A stretch of 64,000 nucleotides of DNA from NCBI RefSeq assembly GCF_039548895.1, contig NZ_JBCLVG010000003.1. The stretch is one strand, 5' to 3'. The notes under the pieces are model-generated. The model worked only from the letters and a program-made list of their open reading frames with translations, was not told where the DNA came from and searched no databases. Made by a program: the position numbers and the translations under genes. Positions within the stretch are counted from its first letter, which is position 1; each line of letters begins with the position of its first letter. This DNA comes from Orlajensenia stereocauli (lineage in GTDB: Bacteria; Actinomycetota; Actinomycetes; Actinomycetales; Microbacteriaceae). Positions 15,331-23,690 of this stretch are shown here, piece by piece.

Positions 15331-16605
15331 ATGACGCTCACCACCGGGCACACCGACGCCGCGCAGGCCGGCTCCGGCCGCACGGACCTGCAGCAGTTCG
15401 AGGAAGCCGACGTGCTCGATGTCGACTTCTACTCGTTCCAGCAGCAGCTCACCTCGGAGGAGCAGCGTTCCGTCGCCGCCATCCGCGCGTTCCTCGACCG
15501 GGAGGTGCGTCCCTACGCCGACGACCTCTGGGAGAAGGCGCAGAGCCCGCGTCACCTCATTCCCGGCTTCGCCGAGCTCGGGCTGTTCGGGGCCTCGTGG
15601 CCCGAGACCCGCCAGTTCGAGAACAGCGCCGTCTACCGCGCCTGGGTCGCCCTCGAGATCTCGCGGGCCGATCCGTCGACGGCGACCTTCGTCGGCGTGC
15701 ACAGCGGCTTGGCCATGAACGCCATCGGCGTCGGAGGCTCCGCTGAACAGCGCGAGGAGTGGATGGGACCGATGGCCCGCGGCGAGGTCATCGGCGCGTT
15801 CGGTCTCACCGAACCCGGCCACGGCTCCGACACGGCGAAGGGCCTCGAGACCACGGCCACGCGCCGCACAGTCGACGACGGCGCCGGCGGCAGCCGCGAC
15901 GAATGGGTGCTCAACGGCTCGAAGCGCTGGATCGGCAACGCCGTCTTCGCCGACATCGTCGTGATCTGGGCGCGCGACACCGCCGACGACCAGGTCAAGG
16001 GCTTCATCGTGCGGCAGCCCGCCGTGGGCTTCACCGCCACGAAGATCGAACGCAAGCAGTCGCTGCGCGGCGTGGAGAACGCCGACATCGTGCTCGACGA
16101 CGTCGTGGTGCCCGAGTCCGACCGCCTGGCGAACATCAACTCCTTCCGCGACGTCGCGATCATCCTGCGCCTCACCCGGGCCGAGGTCGCCTGGCAGGCG
16201 ATCGGGGTGGCCGTCGGAGCCTACGAGGCGGCCCTCGCCTACGCGAAGGAGCGCCACCAGTTCGGCAAGCCAATCGCCTCGTTCCAACTCGTGCAGGAGA
16301 AGCTCGCCAACTCGCTCTCGAACATCACCGCGAGCATCGCTCTCTGCATGAGGGTCTCCGAGATGCAGGACCTCGGCATCCAGAAGGACCACCACTCGGC
16401 CATGGCCAAGGCCTTCGCGACGGCGCGCATGCGCGAGGTCGTCGGCTGGTGCCGCGAGATCATGGGCGGCAACGGCATCCAGCTCGACCACGGCGTCGCC
16501 CGCTACTTCGCCGACGCCGAGGCCGTGTACACCTTCGAGGGAACCTACGACATGAACACCCTCATCGTCGGTCGCTCGATCACCGGAATCGCGGCCTTCG
16601 TATGA
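15331..16605 (+). CDS. acyl-CoA dehydrogenase, glutaryl-CoA-dehydrogenase-like
   Basis: A 424-residue FAD enzyme of the acyl-CoA dehydrogenase family. FGLTEPGHGSD, the QFGKPIASFQLVQEKLA stretch, MGGNGIQLDHGVARYF and the ending TYDMNTLIVGRSITGIAAF fit the glutaryl-CoA dehydrogenase branch; the catalytic Glu is in YTFEGTYD. ATG 15331 follows GGAGATGCG; TTG 15280 and ATG 15298 are upstream but without ribosome sites. It overlaps the thiolase by four bases. Whether it also decarboxylates like true glutaryl-CoA dehydrogenase is not visible. Confidence 0.88.
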   Translation: MTLTTGHTDAAQAGSGRTDLQQFEEADVLDVDFYSFQQQLTSEEQRSVAAIRAFLDREVRPYADDLWEKAQSPRHLIPGFAELGLFGASWPETRQFENSAVYRAWVALEISRADPSTATFVGVHSGLAMNAIGVGGSAEQREEWMGPMARGEVIGAFGLTEPGHGSDTAKGLETTATRRTVDDGAGGSRDEWVLNGSKRWIGNAVFADIVVIWARDTADDQVKGFIVRQPAVGFTATKIERKQSLRGVENADIVLDDVVVPESDRLANINSFRDVAIILRLTRAEVAWQAIGVAVGAYEAALAYAKERHQFGKPIASFQLVQEKLANSLSNITASIALCMRVSEMQDLGIQKDHHSAMAKAFATARMREVVGWCREIMGGNGIQLDHGVARYFADAEAVYTFEGTYDMNTLIVGRSITGIAAFV

Positions 16606-17858
16606 GCGAGGCCTACATCGTCGCCACGGCGCGCTCGCCCATCGGCCGTGCACGCAAGGGATCGCTGGCGAGCCTCCGGCCCGACGACCTGACCGTCCAG
16701 ATGGTTCGGGCCGCCCTCGCTTCGGTTCCCGCCCTCGATCCCGGTCGCATCGACGACCTGATGCTCGGATGCGGCATGCCCGGCGGCGAGCAGGGCATGA
16801 ACATGGCGCGCATCGTGGCCGTGCTGCTCGGCCTCGACGAGGTGCCCGGCACCACGGTGAACCGCTACTGCTCGTCGAGCCTGCAGACCACGCGCATGGC
16901 CTTCCACGCCATCAAGGCCGGCGAGGGCGACATCTTCGTCTCTGCGGGCGTCGAGTCGGTCAGCCACGCGATGCGCGGCTCGAGCGACCACATCCCGGGC
17001 GAGAAGCTCACCAACGAGCTGTTCGACGACGCCCTGGCACGAACGGAGGCCCGGGCTGTGTCAGGGGCTCCGGATGCCGCCGCCGAGGCCGCCGCGGGCC
17101 TGCGCCCGTGGCACGACCCCCGCGCCGACGGGCTTCTGCCCGATGCGTACATCGCCATGGGCCAGACCGCCGAGAACGTGGCCGAGCTGCGCGGCGTCAC
17201 CCGCGAGGAGCAGGACGCGTTCGCCGCCCGCAGCCAGCAGCGTGCCGAGGCCGCTCTGGCGTCGGGATTCTGGGCCCGCGACATCACGCCGGTCACCCTC
17301 GCCGACGGCACTGTCGTGGCGACGGATGACGGTCCTCGACCCGGCGTCACCCTCGAGGCGCTCGCCGGGCTCGACCCCGTCTTCCGCCCTGACGGAACTG
17401 TGACGGCAGGCAACTGCTGCCCTCTCAACGACGGAGCCGCCGCCGTGGTCATCGTGAGCGACCGCGTGGTCGACGAGCTCGGACTCACCCCGCTCGCCCG
17501 CATCGTCTCGACAGGAGTCAGCGGACTCTCGCCCGAGATCATGGGACTCGGGCCGGTGGAGTCGTCGCGACGCGCTCTGGCGCGTGCGGGCCTGGGCATC
17601 GACGACATCGATCTGGTCGAGATCAACGAGGCCTTCGCAGCGCAGGTCATCCCGTCGGCGCGCGAGCTCGGCATCGATCCCGAGAGGCTCAACGTGCACG
17701 GCGGGGCGATCGCGGTGGGGCATCCGTTCGGCATGACCGGAGCCCGGATCACCTCGACGCTCATCAACGGCCTCGCCGCCACGGGAGGCCGCTACGGCCT
17801 CGAGACCATGTGCGTCGGCGGTGGCCAGGGCATGGCGCTGGTGCTGGAACGCCTCTAG
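16602..17858 (+). CDS. thiolase (acetyl-CoA acyltransferase)
   Basis: A 418-residue thiolase that cleaves 3-ketoacyl-CoA with CoA in beta-oxidation. The nucleophilic Cys is in NRYCSSSLQT, the His in GGAIAVGHPFGMTGAR and the second Cys in CVGGGQGMAL; NEAFAAQ is also present. Length and motifs are those of the degradative class. It is translationally coupled to the upstream dehydrogenase (ATGA overlap), giving two of the four beta-oxidation steps in one transcript; the hydratase and dehydrogenase candidates are in the neighbouring leftward operon. Confidence 0.93.
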   Translation: MSEAYIVATARSPIGRARKGSLASLRPDDLTVQMVRAALASVPALDPGRIDDLMLGCGMPGGEQGMNMARIVAVLLGLDEVPGTTVNRYCSSSLQTTRMAFHAIKAGEGDIFVSAGVESVSHAMRGSSDHIPGEKLTNELFDDALARTEARAVSGAPDAAAEAAAGLRPWHDPRADGLLPDAYIAMGQTAENVAELRGVTREEQDAFAARSQQRAEAALASGFWARDITPVTLADGTVVATDDGPRPGVTLEALAGLDPVFRPDGTVTAGNCCPLNDGAAAVVIVSDRVVDELGLTPLARIVSTGVSGLSPEIMGLGPVESSRRALARAGLGIDDIDLVEINEAFAAQVIPSARELGIDPERLNVHGGAIAVGHPFGMTGARITSTLINGLAATGGRYGLETMCVGGGQGMALVLERL

Positions 17859-17889
17859 AGGCCGCTCGCCGGCCCGCTCGGTCCTCAAC

Positions 17890-17990
17890 GGCTCGCTGAG
17901 GGCCGAGCGAAGCGACCGCCCGAAGCGCACCGAGAACGATCGCTCGCTTGGTGCGCTTCGCCCGCGGACTGCGTCCGGGGCTCAGCGAGC
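17890..17990. repeat. inverted pair of intergenic repeats
   Basis: Units 17890-17928 (GCTCGCTGAGGGCC.. ..GAAGCGC) and 17953-17990 (GCGCTTCGCCCGCGGACTGC.. ..CTCAGCGAGC) lie between the convergent thiolase and MaoC-like genes, where they could act as a bidirectional hairpin. A decayed fragment (CCGCTCGCCGGCCCGCTCGG) starts the gap. Confidence 0.83.
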
Positions 17991-17992
17991 AG

Positions 17993-18451
17993 TCATTCCG
18001 GCACCAGCAGCGTCACCCACTGGGCCACGAGCGCCGGGCGCTCCGAACCCTCGATCTCGATCGTCAGGTCCTGCACCACGCGCACGCCCGACCCCGTCAC
18101 CTCGGCGGACGCGATGGTGCCGACGGCGCGCACCCGCGACCCGGCCTGCACCGGCTGCAGGAAGCGCACCTTCTCGAACCCGTAGTTGACGCCCATCGCC
18201 ACGCCGTCGACCTCGAGCAGGGGCGAGGCGAGCGCCGTGAGCAGCGAGAGGGTGAGGAAACCGTGCGCGATCGGTGCGCCGAACGGTCCGGCTGCGGCGC
18301 GCTCGACGTCGACGTGGATCCACTGGTGGTCGTCCGTCGCATCCGCGAACGCTTCGATGCGACGCTGGTCGATCGTGAACCAGTCGCCCGGTCCGAGGGC
18401 CGAGCCGATCGCATCCGTCAGCGCCGCGGGGGAGTCGATGTGGATGCTCAT
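17993..18451 (-). CDS. MaoC-like (R)-enoyl-CoA hydratase
   Basis: A 152-residue hotdog protein of the MaoC/NodN type. FADATDDHQWIHVD supplies the catalytic Asp and His, and GAPIAHGFLTLSL is the family's conserved helix. It would hydrate an enoyl-CoA to a hydroxyacyl-CoA. It is the third gene of a leftward operon after an alcohol dehydrogenase and a FabG-like SDR, and overlaps the SDR by ATGA. It fits the hydration step needed between the dehydrogenases and the thiolase of this island. Confidence 0.88.
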   Translation of the reverse strand: MSIHIDSPAALTDAIGSALGPGDWFTIDQRRIEAFADATDDHQWIHVDVERAAAGPFGAPIAHGFLTLSLLTALASPLLEVDGVAMGVNYGFEKVRFLQPVQAGSRVRAVGTIASAEVTGSGVRVVQDLTIEIEGSERPALVAQWVTLLVPE

Positions 18452-19197
18452 GCCTTCGGCCCTCCGGCCACGTAGAGCACCTGGCCCGACACGAAGCTCG
18501 CCGCCTCGGAGCAGAAGAACGACACGGCCGCGGCCACATCCTCGGGCTGGCCGGGGCGCCCCACGGGGATCTCCTTCGCGGCTCCGGCGAGGAAGTCATC
18601 GAACGGGACGCCCATCCTGTCGGCCGTCGCCTTCGTCATGTCGGTCTGGATGAAGCCCGGCGCCACGGCGTTCGCCGTCACGCCGTAGCGGCCCAGCTCG
18701 ATCGCGAGCGTCTTCGTGAAGCCCTGCATGCCGGCCTTCGCCGCTGCGTAGTTCGCCTGCCCGCGGTTGCCGAGCGCCGAGGTGCTCGACAGGTTCACGA
18801 TGCGACCCCACCCCTCCTTGACCTGGAAGGCCTGCACGGCCCGGCTCATCAGGAACGCACCGCGCAGGTGCACGCCGAGCACGGCGTCCCAGTCGTCATC
18901 GGTCATCTTGAACAGCAGGTTGTCGCGCAGGATCCCCGCGTTGTTCACGAGCACTGTCGGTGCCCCGAGTTCTTCGGCGACGGATGCCACTGCCGATGCC
19001 ACGGCCTCGGAGTCGGCCACGTTCGCCCCGACCGCGATGGCGCGACCGCCGGCGGCCTCGATGGCGGCGACGGTGTCGGCGCAGGATGCGGCATCGAGGT
19101 CGAGCACGGCGACGGCGAAACCGTCGGCGGCGAGCTGGACGGCTGTTGCGGCTCCGATGCCGCGGGCGGCTCCGGTGACGATGGCGGTGCGGGTCAT
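18448..19197 (-). CDS. FabG-like short-chain dehydrogenase
   Basis: A 249-residue SDR with TGAARGIG at residues 8-15, NNAG, VNLSSTSALGN, catalytic YAAAK and the FabG-type ending VSGQVLYVAGG. It probably interconverts 3-hydroxyacyl- and 3-ketoacyl-CoA. It overlaps the MaoC-like gene by four bases and lies 22 bases after the alcohol dehydrogenase, so hydratase and dehydrogenase are made together. Confidence 0.89.
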   Translation of the reverse strand: MTRTAIVTGAARGIGAATAVQLAADGFAVAVLDLDAASCADTVAAIEAAGGRAIAVGANVADSEAVASAVASVAEELGAPTVLVNNAGILRDNLLFKMTDDDWDAVLGVHLRGAFLMSRAVQAFQVKEGWGRIVNLSSTSALGNRGQANYAAAKAGMQGFTKTLAIELGRYGVTANAVAPGFIQTDMTKATADRMGVPFDDFLAGAAKEIPVGRPGQPEDVAAAVSFFCSEAASFVSGQVLYVAGGPKA

Positions 19198-19219
19198 GCG
19201 TTGTCCTTTCGTGGGCGGT

Positions 19220-20338
19220 TCAGGGGAAGGTGATGAGCTGGCGCAGCTCCCCGCCGGCGGCGAGGCGATCCATGGCGGCGTCGAGCTCGTCGAGGCGAAC
19301 GTGCGACGACACCAGGCGCTCGAGCGGCAGCTTGCCGCTGCGCCACAGGTCGACGTAGCGCGGAATGTCCCGGCTCGGAACGGCCGACCCGAGGTAACTC
19401 CCGATGACCGTCCTGGCCTGCGCGGTCAGAAGGAGGGGTGAGACGCTGGCCCTGGCATCCGGAGCCGGCAGCCCCACCGTCACCGTCGTGCCTCCGGGGG
19501 CCGTCAGCGCGAAGGCCGTCTCGAAGGCGCGCGCAGAGCCGGCGGCCTCGATCACGAGCGGGGCCGTGAGGCCGGCCTCGGTCGCCTCCGCTGGGCCATG
19601 GGCGGCGGATGCCCCGAACTCGCGTGCGAGCTCGAGCTTGGCAGGAACAGCGTCGACGCCGATCACCTCGAGTCCGAGGGCGACGGCCACGAGCAGGGCG
19701 GCCATGCCGACGCCGCCGAGGCCCACGACGATCACGCGCGACCCGGGCGCCGGGTTGCCGGCGTTGGTGACGGCGCCGCCCCCTGTGAGCACCGCGCAGC
19801 CGAGCAGCGCGGCGATCTCGGCCGGAACGTCGGCATCGACGGCCACCACCGAGGTGCGGCTGACGACGGCGTGGCTGGCGAAGCCCGAGACGCCGAGGTG
19901 GTGGTTCACGGGCTCCCGGTCGGAACCCGTTCCCCCTCGATGCAACCGGATGCCGCCTCCCACGAGGGTGCCCTCGTTGTTCGCGGCGCTCCCGACGCGG
20001 CAGGGCAGCCGTCCGTCGGTCGCGCACTCGGGGCAGTCGCCGCAGCGCGGTAGGAAGGTCATGACCACTCGGGTGCCGAGAGGCAGGTCGTCGACGTCGT
20101 CGCCGAGCTGTTCGACGATGCCTGCCGCCTCGTGCCCGAGCAGCATGGGGGTCGGGCGCACCCGGTTCCCGTCGACGACGCTGAGGTCGGAGTGGCAGAC
20201 GCCGGCCGCCTCGATGCGCACGAGGATCTCGCCGGGGCCGGGAGGGTCGAGCTCGAGTGGCCCGACCGTGAACGGATGCGAGCTCGCGAAGGGCGGCTCC
20301 GCGCCCGACTGCTCGAGTACTGCTCCGATGATGCGCAT
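19220..20338 (-). CDS. zinc-dependent alcohol dehydrogenase
   Basis: A 372-residue medium-chain dehydrogenase. Catalytic zinc residues are in GVCHSDLS (Cys) and LGHEAAG (His/Glu); the structural-zinc Cys cluster is CGDCPEC plus a fourth Cys seven residues on; the NAD site is VGLGGVGMAAL. It resembles class III/formaldehyde-type alcohol dehydrogenases. ATG 20338 follows GAGGAGGTC. It heads the ADH-SDR-MaoC operon, and operator 4 lies 78 bp upstream. The likely role is oxidation of an alcohol or hydroxyacyl precursor of the pathway. Confidence 0.91.
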   Translation of the reverse strand: MRIIGAVLEQSGAEPPFASSHPFTVGPLELDPPGPGEILVRIEAAGVCHSDLSVVDGNRVRPTPMLLGHEAAGIVEQLGDDVDDLPLGTRVVMTFLPRCGDCPECATDGRLPCRVGSAANNEGTLVGGGIRLHRGGTGSDREPVNHHLGVSGFASHAVVSRTSVVAVDADVPAEIAALLGCAVLTGGGAVTNAGNPAPGSRVIVVGLGGVGMAALLVAVALGLEVIGVDAVPAKLELAREFGASAAHGPAEATEAGLTAPLVIEAAGSARAFETAFALTAPGGTTVTVGLPAPDARASVSPLLLTAQARTVIGSYLGSAVPSRDIPRYVDLWRSGKLPLERLVSSHVRLDELDAAMDRLAAGGELRQLITFP

Positions 20339-20415
20339 CCGACCTCCTCGTCGTGTGGGCGCTGCCGTCGATGCTGCCCTGCGGCGCCGTGTGTCCATGA
20401 TGCCGCGTGACAAGC

Positions 20416-20433
20416 ATACCGACTGCGCGGTAT
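20416..20433. promoter_or_regulatory. TetR-type operator 4 (ACCG-N6-CGGT)
   Basis: ATACCGACTGCGCGGTAT, with perfect ATACCG/CGGTAT arms, lies between the leftward alcohol dehydrogenase and the rightward serine hydrolase. On the minus strand a -10-like TATGCT overlaps it. One site could control both directions. Confidence 0.72.
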
Positions 20434-20473
20434 GCTCCGAAACGGATCTCCACCACGACCGTGAGGAACCTCG

Positions 20474-21693
20474 ATGACGAGCAGCTCTCCCACCACGACG
20501 CCGGCCGGCGTCGCACCCGCCGCGCCTCCTGTCTCCGCCCAGGCTTCCGCTACCGCGCAGGCTCCGATCGCGGGCGTGGTCGATGAACGCTTCGCCGGGC
20601 TCCGCGACGAGTTCGAGAGCAGGCTCGCCACCGGCGAGGAGCTCGGCGCCTCTCTCGCGGTGGTGCTCGACGGTGAGCTCGTCGTCGACCTCTGGGGAGG
20701 ATGGGCAGACCCCGATCGAGCTGTGCCGTGGGCGTCCGACACCATCACGAACGTCTGGTCGATCTCGAAGACGGTCACGGCGCTCGCCGTGCTGATGCTC
20801 GTCGACCGCGGGCTGATCGATCCCGACGAACCCGTCGCGACCTACTGGCCGGAGTTCGCTGCGGCAGGCAAGGAGGGCGTGCTCGTTCGCCACGTGCTGA
20901 TGCACACGTCGGGAGTGCCGGCGTGGGAGCAGCCGATCGCCGGAGCCGACATCCTCGACGTCGAGGCGTCGGCCGCGCGCCTCGCAGCCCAGGCTCCGTG
21001 GTGGCCCGCTGGAGCGGCATCCGGCTACCACCTGCTGAACTACGGCCACCTGCTCGGTGAGCTGGTGCGTCGAGTCACGGGGAGCAGCCTCGGCGACTTC
21101 GTCGCGAGTGAGATCGCGGGCCCGCTGGGCGCCGACTCCACCTCGGCCTCCCCGCGAGCGAGGACCACAGGGTGAGCAACGTCGTGCCGCCGCCGGGTAC
21201 CATCGACATCACCCGGCTCCCGCCCGACTCGATCCCGTTCCGAACCCTCACCGGTCCTCCGCTCGAGGCATCGTTCACGTGGACGCGCCAGTGGCGTGCC
21301 GCCGGCCTCGGCGGAGCCGGCGGGCACGGCAATGCGCGTTCGGTCGCCCGCATCCAGAGCGTCGTGGCGCAGGGCGGGGAGATCGATGGCATCCGCCTGC
21401 TCTCCTCGGAGACCATCGACCGCATCTTCGCCGAGCACACCGACAACGTCGACATGGTGCTCGAGCTGCCGCTGCGCTTCGGCCTCGGCTACGCCCTGTC
21501 GAATCCGGTGAGCACACCGAACATCCCCGAGGGACGCGTGGCTTTCTGGGGCGGATGGGGCGGCTCGCTCGTGATCGCAGACACCCAGCGCCGCCTGACC
21601 TTCGCCTACGTGATGAACAGGATGTCGCCGGGGATCATCGGCTCGCCGCGCTCCGATGCGTACACGGCGGCCGTGTACAGGGCGCTGAAGTAG
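20474..21693 (+). pseudogene. serine hydrolase (class C beta-lactamase/esterase family), frameshifted
   Basis: Two overlapping frames encode one beta-lactamase-fold esterase of about 406 residues. The first part (20474-21175) has the active-site SxxK as WSISKTV, and Tyr in YHLLNYGHLLGELV. The second part continues from about 21136 in another frame (HLGLPASEDHRVSN..) and ends with the WGGWGGSLVIAD block equivalent to the KTG/HxG motif. Near 21137 the sequence reads GACTCCACC where GACTTCCACC would give ADFHLGLP and join the frames, so one T appears lost. It is either a sequencing error or a recent inactivation. Relatives are EstB-like carboxylesterases. Operator 4 is 41 bp upstream. Confidence 0.82.
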
Positions 21694-21835
21694 CGGCCGC
21701 GCGTCGCCGTGAGGTGGAGTGCTCGGCGCGCACGATTCAGGCCGGTTCGTGCGACACGCCGCCTGTCAGCGGGCGACACGCGGGCGAGCCCGAATCCGGC
21801 CTTCGTTGTGCGGGGCCATGGCGGGCGGATGCCGC

Positions 21836-23008
21836 TCAGGCCGCGCAGGCGCCGGATGACACAGTGTCGCTCAACGACGGTGCCGCGGCGGCCACGGGCT
21901 GCAGCTCGCTGATCGCCAGCGCGTAGCCGACGTCGTCGATGGCGGCCGACTTCGCGAACACCACGCCGATCACGGCGCCATCGGGACTGAGCAGCGGACC
22001 GCCGGAGTTGCCCTGGTTGATGTCGGCCGAGAGGGCGTAGACCTCGCGCGGGCCTGCGGCATCCGCCTTCGGAATCGCGGAGAGTTCGGCGATCGTGGCG
22101 GGCAGCGACACGAACGGTCCGCCGAAGGGGTAACCCTGCACTGCAGCGGCCGAGCCCACGGCGGGAACGTCGCCGAGCGGCAGGGGCGACGCGTCGAGGC
22201 CGTCGACCTCGAGCACGGCCAGGTCTGTGGCGTCGTCGAAGTAGACGACGCTCGCGGCACGCGGCTGCTCGCCCGGCGCCTCGACGACGGGCTCGTCGAC
22301 TCCGGCCACGACGTGGGCGTTGGTGACCACACGGTCGTCGCTCACGACGAAGCCGCTGCCGGTGAGACTCTGGCCGCACTGGTAGGCGTTGCCCGAGACG
22401 CGCACGACCGAGGCTCCCGCAGCAGTGAGTGCGGGGGAGGCCGTGTCGAGGTCGGCGATCGGAGGCACCGATGCCGGCGGCGCGATCGTGTCGATGACCC
22501 ACGGCAGGGCGTCGTTCACTGTCGAGGCGCGCACGCCGGCGAGGAACGACTTCGCCGGAGCAGGGGTGAGCCTGTCGATCGAGCTGAGGGTGGCGCTTCC
22601 GGCGATGGCCTGGGTCACGGGCGGGATGCCGAAGCCGCTGATGCCGCCGGCCACGGTCGTGAGCACGAGGGCCACGACGACGGTGCTGGTGACGAGCCCG
22701 GCCGCGCGATCGATGGGGGCGAGCTTGATGACCCGCACGCCGCGGCTGAGCAGACGGCCGATCATGCTGCCGATGGCCTCGCCCACGACGAGCAGCAGGA
22801 TGCCGCCACCCAGCACGATCGCGATGCGCCAGCCGGGTGATGTCGTCCACGTGGTGAACACGGGCAGGAGCAGGTAGGCCGCGATGCCGCCGACGACGAG
22901 GCCGATGGCGGTGAACACGCTGCGGAGGAACCCGCTGCGCCAGCCTGAGACGGCGGCCGCGATCAGCAGAACGATCACGACGATGTCGAGAACGACGGAT
23001 GCGGGCAC
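21836..23008 (-). CDS. MarP-like membrane serine protease (CvpA domain plus trypsin domain)
   Basis: A 390-residue protein. Residues 1-130 form a CvpA-like domain with four membrane helices; the rest is a chymotrypsin-fold protease facing outside with catalytic His in TNAHVV, Asp in DDATDLAVLEV and Ser in INQGNSGGPLL. This is the layout of mycobacterial MarP, a periplasmic protease needed for acid and oxidative stress. Two Cys (in YQCGQS and near the C-terminus, GACAA) could form the regulatory disulfide. GTG 23008 follows AGGAGC. It stands alone. Confidence 0.9.
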   Translation of the reverse strand: MPASVVLDIVVIVLLIAAAVSGWRSGFLRSVFTAIGLVVGGIAAYLLLPVFTTWTTSPGWRIAIVLGGGILLLVVGEAIGSMIGRLLSRGVRVIKLAPIDRAAGLVTSTVVVALVLTTVAGGISGFGIPPVTQAIAGSATLSSIDRLTPAPAKSFLAGVRASTVNDALPWVIDTIAPPASVPPIADLDTASPALTAAGASVVRVSGNAYQCGQSLTGSGFVVSDDRVVTNAHVVAGVDEPVVEAPGEQPRAASVVYFDDATDLAVLEVDGLDASPLPLGDVPAVGSAAAVQGYPFGGPFVSLPATIAELSAIPKADAAGPREVYALSADINQGNSGGPLLSPDGAVIGVVFAKSAAIDDVGYALAISELQPVAAAAPSLSDTVSSGACAA

Positions 23009-23120
23009 AATTGCTCCTGGAGACGGTCACCGAGGCCGGGTGGCCATCCGCTCTACTCTGCGGCATCCTCCTCCCGTGGGGCTGGGAGGACGCTGCGAGC
23101 GTGCCGCTTCGCTCCCGTGT

Positions 23121-23531
23121 CTACGCCGCAGGCATCCCGATGTTGAACATCCACTTGGTGCCGAAGCGATCGGTGAGCTGGCCGAAGGCGTCACCCCACG
23201 GCGCCACCTCGAGCGGCAGCGTGATCGTCGCGCCCTCCGAGAGCGCCGCCCAGTAGCCGCGCAGCTCGGCCTCGTCCTGCCCGCTCAGCGAGACCGTCAC
23301 GTTGTCGCCGATCGTCAGCTCCATGGCGTTCGGAGTGTCCGCGGCCATCAGGGTCATGCCGCCGGACTCGAGCTGGCCGTGCATGATCTTGTGCAGCTCT
23401 GCCGGGTCCTCGCTCGCGTGGAACTCCTCATAGGTGCTCAGCGTGAGTTCCCCGCCGAAGACGGAGTGGTAGAACTCCAGCGCTTCGCGGGCAGTGTCTC
23501 GAAAGCTCAGATACGGGTTGAGAGTCGTCAT
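23121..23531 (-). CDS. PhnB-like VOC family protein
   Basis: A 136-residue protein of the glyoxalase/bleomycin-resistance fold, PhnB branch: NPYLSFRDTAREALEFYHSVFGG at the start, MHGQLESGGMTLMAAD, and the C-terminal WGDAFGQLTDRFGTKWMFNI. The catalytic function of this branch is not established. ATG 23531 follows AGGGAGG; a start nine codons upstream is less likely. It is divergent from the SNF2 helicase. Confidence 0.88.
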   Translation of the reverse strand: MTTLNPYLSFRDTAREALEFYHSVFGGELTLSTYEEFHASEDPAELHKIMHGQLESGGMTLMAADTPNAMELTIGDNVTVSLSGQDEAELRGYWAALSEGATITLPLEVAPWGDAFGQLTDRFGTKWMFNIGMPAA

Positions 23532-23690
23532 GACGGAACCTCCCTGGTTCATCCTCATCGATGCCCACCATCATCCCGCCCTCCGTTCGGCAGCGCGAGA
23601 GGAATCTGGCCGGAGTCAGCGCCGCGTCCGGCCCCGGGCCCACCACCGTCCCGGGTGCATCCGGCCCGAGGTTCGTGCGAGCATGGTCTG

